From contig BJOX01000020.1 of NCBI GenBank assembly GCA_009731375.1, forward strand, positions 348,844 to 378,397: a DNA stretch of 29,554 bases, read 5' to 3'. Source of the stretch: Paulinella micropora (Eukaryota > Cercozoa > Imbricatea > Euglyphida). Under the pieces are notes generated by a model. The model ran no database searches. It saw only the letters and a program-made list of their open reading frames with translations, and was not told where the DNA came from. Made by a program: the position numbers and the translations under genes. Shown in pieces: positions 29,455-29,554 of the stretch (position 1 is the stretch's first letter; every line of letters begins with the position of its first letter).

Positions 29455-29530
29455 GGACACCGTGATAGCCCAGTGGTCAAGTTCTACCATCTGGGCCCTG
29501 TCACCAGTTCGATTCCCGTCGGTGCCACCA
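29455..29530 (+). ncRNA. tRNA-like sequence, probable SINE head or degenerate tRNA
   Basis: Internal Pol III promoter boxes are recognisable: an A box TAGCCCAGTGG at 29466-29476 and a B box AGTTCGATTCC at 29506-29516, with normal spacing. The ends read GGACACCG and CGGTGCCACCA: they pair as a 7-bp acceptor stem if one A is skipped, and the 3' end carries CCA. The D, anticodon and T stems are poorly paired, so an active tRNA is unlikely. A tRNA-derived SINE starting here and running past the window end, or a decayed tRNA copy, fits better. Confidence 0.5.
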
Positions 29531-29554
29531 GTATTTTCATTGAACATACCGGTC

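Noticed and set aside
29455-29530. Functional tRNA gene
   Set aside because: Only the Pol III boxes and acceptor ends fit; the D, anticodon and T stems do not pair well.

Overview
The window comes from an intron-rich eukaryotic nuclear genome. The evidence is a spliced host gene with GT-AG introns, two classes of LTR retrotransposon, a MITE-like element, and very long microsatellite tracts. I see no bacterial operon structure, rRNA, CRISPR array or intact tRNA. The lineage cannot be fixed from the sequence alone; an intron-rich protist or alga is as likely as anything else.

Layout. Positions 180-3171 (+) hold the 3' part of a CBS-domain protein gene, reconstructed here as 13 exons totalling 741 nt in one open frame ending in TGA. 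One of its introns is about 1.36 kb, nearly all of it a polypyrimidine (CTT/CTTT) tract. Positions 3680-14946 are a complete but mutated Ty1/copia-type element on the minus strand. It has 198 and 196 bp LTRs, a perfect 5-bp target duplication (GTCAG), a polypurine tract, a possible tRNA-half primer site, and the copia domain order gag, protease, integrase, RT, RNase H. Inside its 3' half lie a 276-bp MITE-like element (4307-4582) and a nested piece of a Ty3/gypsy integrase C-terminus with a long open extension (5746-6780). Positions 15254-15416 are a pentanucleotide repeat. Positions 15463-16749 and 16760-18046 are two apparently identical 1,287-bp copies flanking a 10-N gap, most likely an assembly artefact. 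Positions 18967-28074 (+) are the coding interior of a decayed Ty3/gypsy element: gag, protease, RT, RNase H, integrase and a C-terminal extension. No LTRs were recognised for it. The right end (28373-29455) is a chain of ATCT, ACAT and ATT microsatellites, followed by a tRNA-like sequence with Pol III A and B boxes.

How the parts relate. The copia element landed about 0.5 kb downstream of the CBS gene stop codon. The gypsy fragment nested inside copia and the larger gypsy element share an unusual roughly 270-residue extension after the integrase. That shared extension is the most interesting protein-level signal here. Nothing amounts to a clearly new multi-gene system. All retroelement coding regions except the nested 324-residue one carry frameshifts or stops.
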